Source: Lachnospiraceae bacterium
GTDB taxonomy: Bacteria > Bacillota > Clostridia > Lachnospirales > Lachnospiraceae
Reading direction: 5' to 3'
Length of the DNA: 8,233 nucleotides
NCBI GenBank assembly: GCA_017615375.1
Contig: JAGAAH010000030.1
Coordinates: 1-8,233 of the forward strand
Shown here piece by piece: positions 6,882 through 8,233 of this stretch; position 1 is the first letter of the stretch; each line of letters begins with the position of its first letter. The notes beneath the pieces were generated by a model. It had not been told where the DNA came from. It worked only from the letters and a program-made list of their open reading frames with translations, and searched no databases. Position numbers and translations under genes: made by a program.

Positions 6882-8233
6882 ATGAAAAGTTTGAAAGATA
6901 TGGTTTCACGCCTTGACTACACACCGGTTAAAGGGGAACTTGATATAGATATTAATAACCTTTGCTATGATTCGAGAAAAGTGGCTGAAGGTGACATTTT
7001 CGTATGTGTAAGCGGCGCCGCGTTTGACGGTCACGATTTTATAAGCGATGTTATATCAAAAGGGGCTAAGGTTATAGTCATTTCAAAAGATGTTGAGGTG
7101 CAGGAAAATGTGACGGTGCTTCGTGTTAATGACGCGAGAGTGGCACTGGCAGAGCTTTCTGCAGCTTTTTTTGATTATCCGGCAGATGATTTAAAGGTTA
7201 TCGGTGTAACGGGAACCAAGGGAAAGACAACAACAACTTATATGGTTAAGTCTGTTCTTGAGAATGTCGGTATTAAGACGGGACTTATAGGAACGATTGA
7301 AGCGATTATAGGTGATGAGCATATTCCTGCAGTCAATACAACTCCGGAATCGTTTGTTTTACAGTCTTACTTTAGAAAAATGGTTGATTCCGGTATTAAA
7401 GTATGCGTTATGGAAGTTTCATCCCAGGGCTTAATGATGCACAGAGTTGACGGATTTACGTTTGAACTCGGTATATTTACCAATATTTCTCCCGACCATA
7501 TCGGCCCGAATGAGCATGCATCATTTGAAGAGTATATGGAGTGCAAGAGCTTATTATTCAAAAAGTGCCGTCACGCCATAGTTAACGGGGATGACGAGAA
7601 CTATAAGAATGTTCTTAAAGGCTGCACCTGCGATGTAAGCACTTTTGCAGTTAAGGCAGATGCCGATTATAAAGCTACAGACATCAAGCTTGTACATAAG
7701 CCGGGATATCTTGGCATAGAATATGATGTTAAGGGTAATATGAACGAGCATTTTGTAATTGATTTGCCGGGAATGTTCAGTGTATATAATTCTTTATCGG
7801 CGCTGGCAATTTGCGATTATCTTAAGGTTAATACCGATAAGATTAAGGAAGCTTTAAAGGTTGCCAAGGTTAGAGGAAGAATAGAGAAAGTTGAGAATAC
7901 CGGCGATTTTACCGTACTTATAGATTATGCTCATAATGCAATGGCATTGGAAAGCTTGCTTTCAACTTTAAAAGAATATGATCCGGGCCGCCTTGTTACC
8001 GTATTTGGTTGCGGCGGAAACAGATCGAAGCTTAGAAGATTTGAAATGGGTGAGGTTTCCGGTAAGTTATCGGATGTGACAATAATTACTTCCGACAATC
8101 CGAGAGACGAGGATCCGCTTCTTATAATGCAGGATATTGAGACCGGAATTAAGAAGACGGATGGCAAGTATATGATGATTCCTGATAGGCGTGAAGCGGT
8201 TAAATATGCGATTAAAACTGCAAAGACCGGTGA
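6882..8233 (+). CDS. murE: MurE-type UDP-MurNAc-tripeptide ligase (3' end missing)
   Basis: Cytoplasmic ATP-dependent Mur ligase predicted to add the third amino acid to UDP-MurNAc-L-Ala-D-Glu in peptidoglycan precursor synthesis. The frame is open to the window edge, giving 450 residues of an expected 480-495. It shows the N-terminal UDP-binding domain (CYDSRKVAEGDIFV, 28-41), the ATP loop GVTGTKGKTTTTYM (108-121), NTTPES (152-157), EVSSQGLMMHRVDG (178-191), DYAHN (348-352), FGCGGNRSKLRR (375-386), and DNPRDEDP (405-412). DNPR is the motif of meso-diaminopimelate-adding MurE enzymes, whereas lysine-adding ones differ there. The loop after NISPDH departs from the usual DHLDYHG pattern. K222 (in ECKSLLF) is the probable carbamylated lysine. 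ATG 6882 follows GGGAGA (6868-6873) by eight bases. The 29 bases between terminator region and start hold no clear promoter. No cell-wall cluster gene lies next to it inside the window, so it could be the main MurE or a paralogous Mur ligase. Confidence 0.87.
   Translation, partial: MKSLKDMVSRLDYTPVKGELDIDINNLCYDSRKVAEGDIFVCVSGAAFDGHDFISDVISKGAKVIVISKDVEVQENVTVLRVNDARVALAELSAAFFDYPADDLKVIGVTGTKGKTTTTYMVKSVLENVGIKTGLIGTIEAIIGDEHIPAVNTTPESFVLQSYFRKMVDSGIKVCVMEVSSQGLMMHRVDGFTFELGIFTNISPDHIGPNEHASFEEYMECKSLLFKKCRHAIVNGDDENYKNVLKGCTCDVSTFAVKADADYKATDIKLVHKPGYLGIEYDVKGNMNEHFVIDLPGMFSVYNSLSALAICDYLKVNTDKIKEALKVAKVRGRIEKVENTGDFTVLIDYAHNAMALESLLSTLKEYDPGRLVTVFGCGGNRSKLRRFEMGEVSGKLSDVTIITSDNPRDEDPLLIMQDIETGIKKTDGKYMMIPDRREAVKYAIKTAKTG

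Overview
The window carries a housekeeping block from a low-to-moderate GC Firmicute, most likely a member of class Clostridia and plausibly a Lachnospiraceae-type organism. Three things point there: the order dgt, dnaG, rpoD, trmK; a class A RNase P RNA (Bacillus-type Firmicutes have class B); and a TGS-domain nucleoside kinase of the kind found in Clostridia. The family-level placement is inference from the sequence and was not searched. All genes are on the + strand.

Region by region: positions 1-962 hold the 3' part of an HD-domain dNTP triphosphohydrolase (dgt), whose first residues lie outside the window. DNA primase (dnaG, 975-2774) follows after 12 bases. The primary sigma factor (rpoD, 2775-3959) begins on the base after the dnaG stop codon. 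The tRNA adenine-22 N1-methyltransferase (trmK, 3961-4686) begins one base after the rpoD stop. A 548-residue kinase (4714-6360) follows after 27 bases; it fuses a threonyl-tRNA-synthetase-like TGS and editing-type domain to a uridine kinase-like domain. These five genes look like one transcription unit linking dNTP control, replication priming, transcription initiation, tRNA modification and nucleoside salvage.

The 521-base non-coding stretch at 6361-6881 is well filled. It starts with two adjacent hairpins (6389-6430, with a smaller hairpin nested inside, and 6434-6469). The class A RNase P RNA gene rnpB (about 6473-6811) comes next, and directly behind it a strong 12-bp terminator-like hairpin with a GAAA loop (6813-6840). 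From 6882 to the window end runs a MurE-type Mur ligase, cut off by the window edge.

Nothing here amounts to a new multi-gene system. The points most worth a second look are the kinase, whose editing-type domain has lost all four metal-binding residues; the paired hairpins whose outer edge can compete with the 5' end of RNase P RNA; and the Mur ligase, which has an atypical loop before its expected carbamylated lysine and sits with no cell-wall gene visible beside it in this window.
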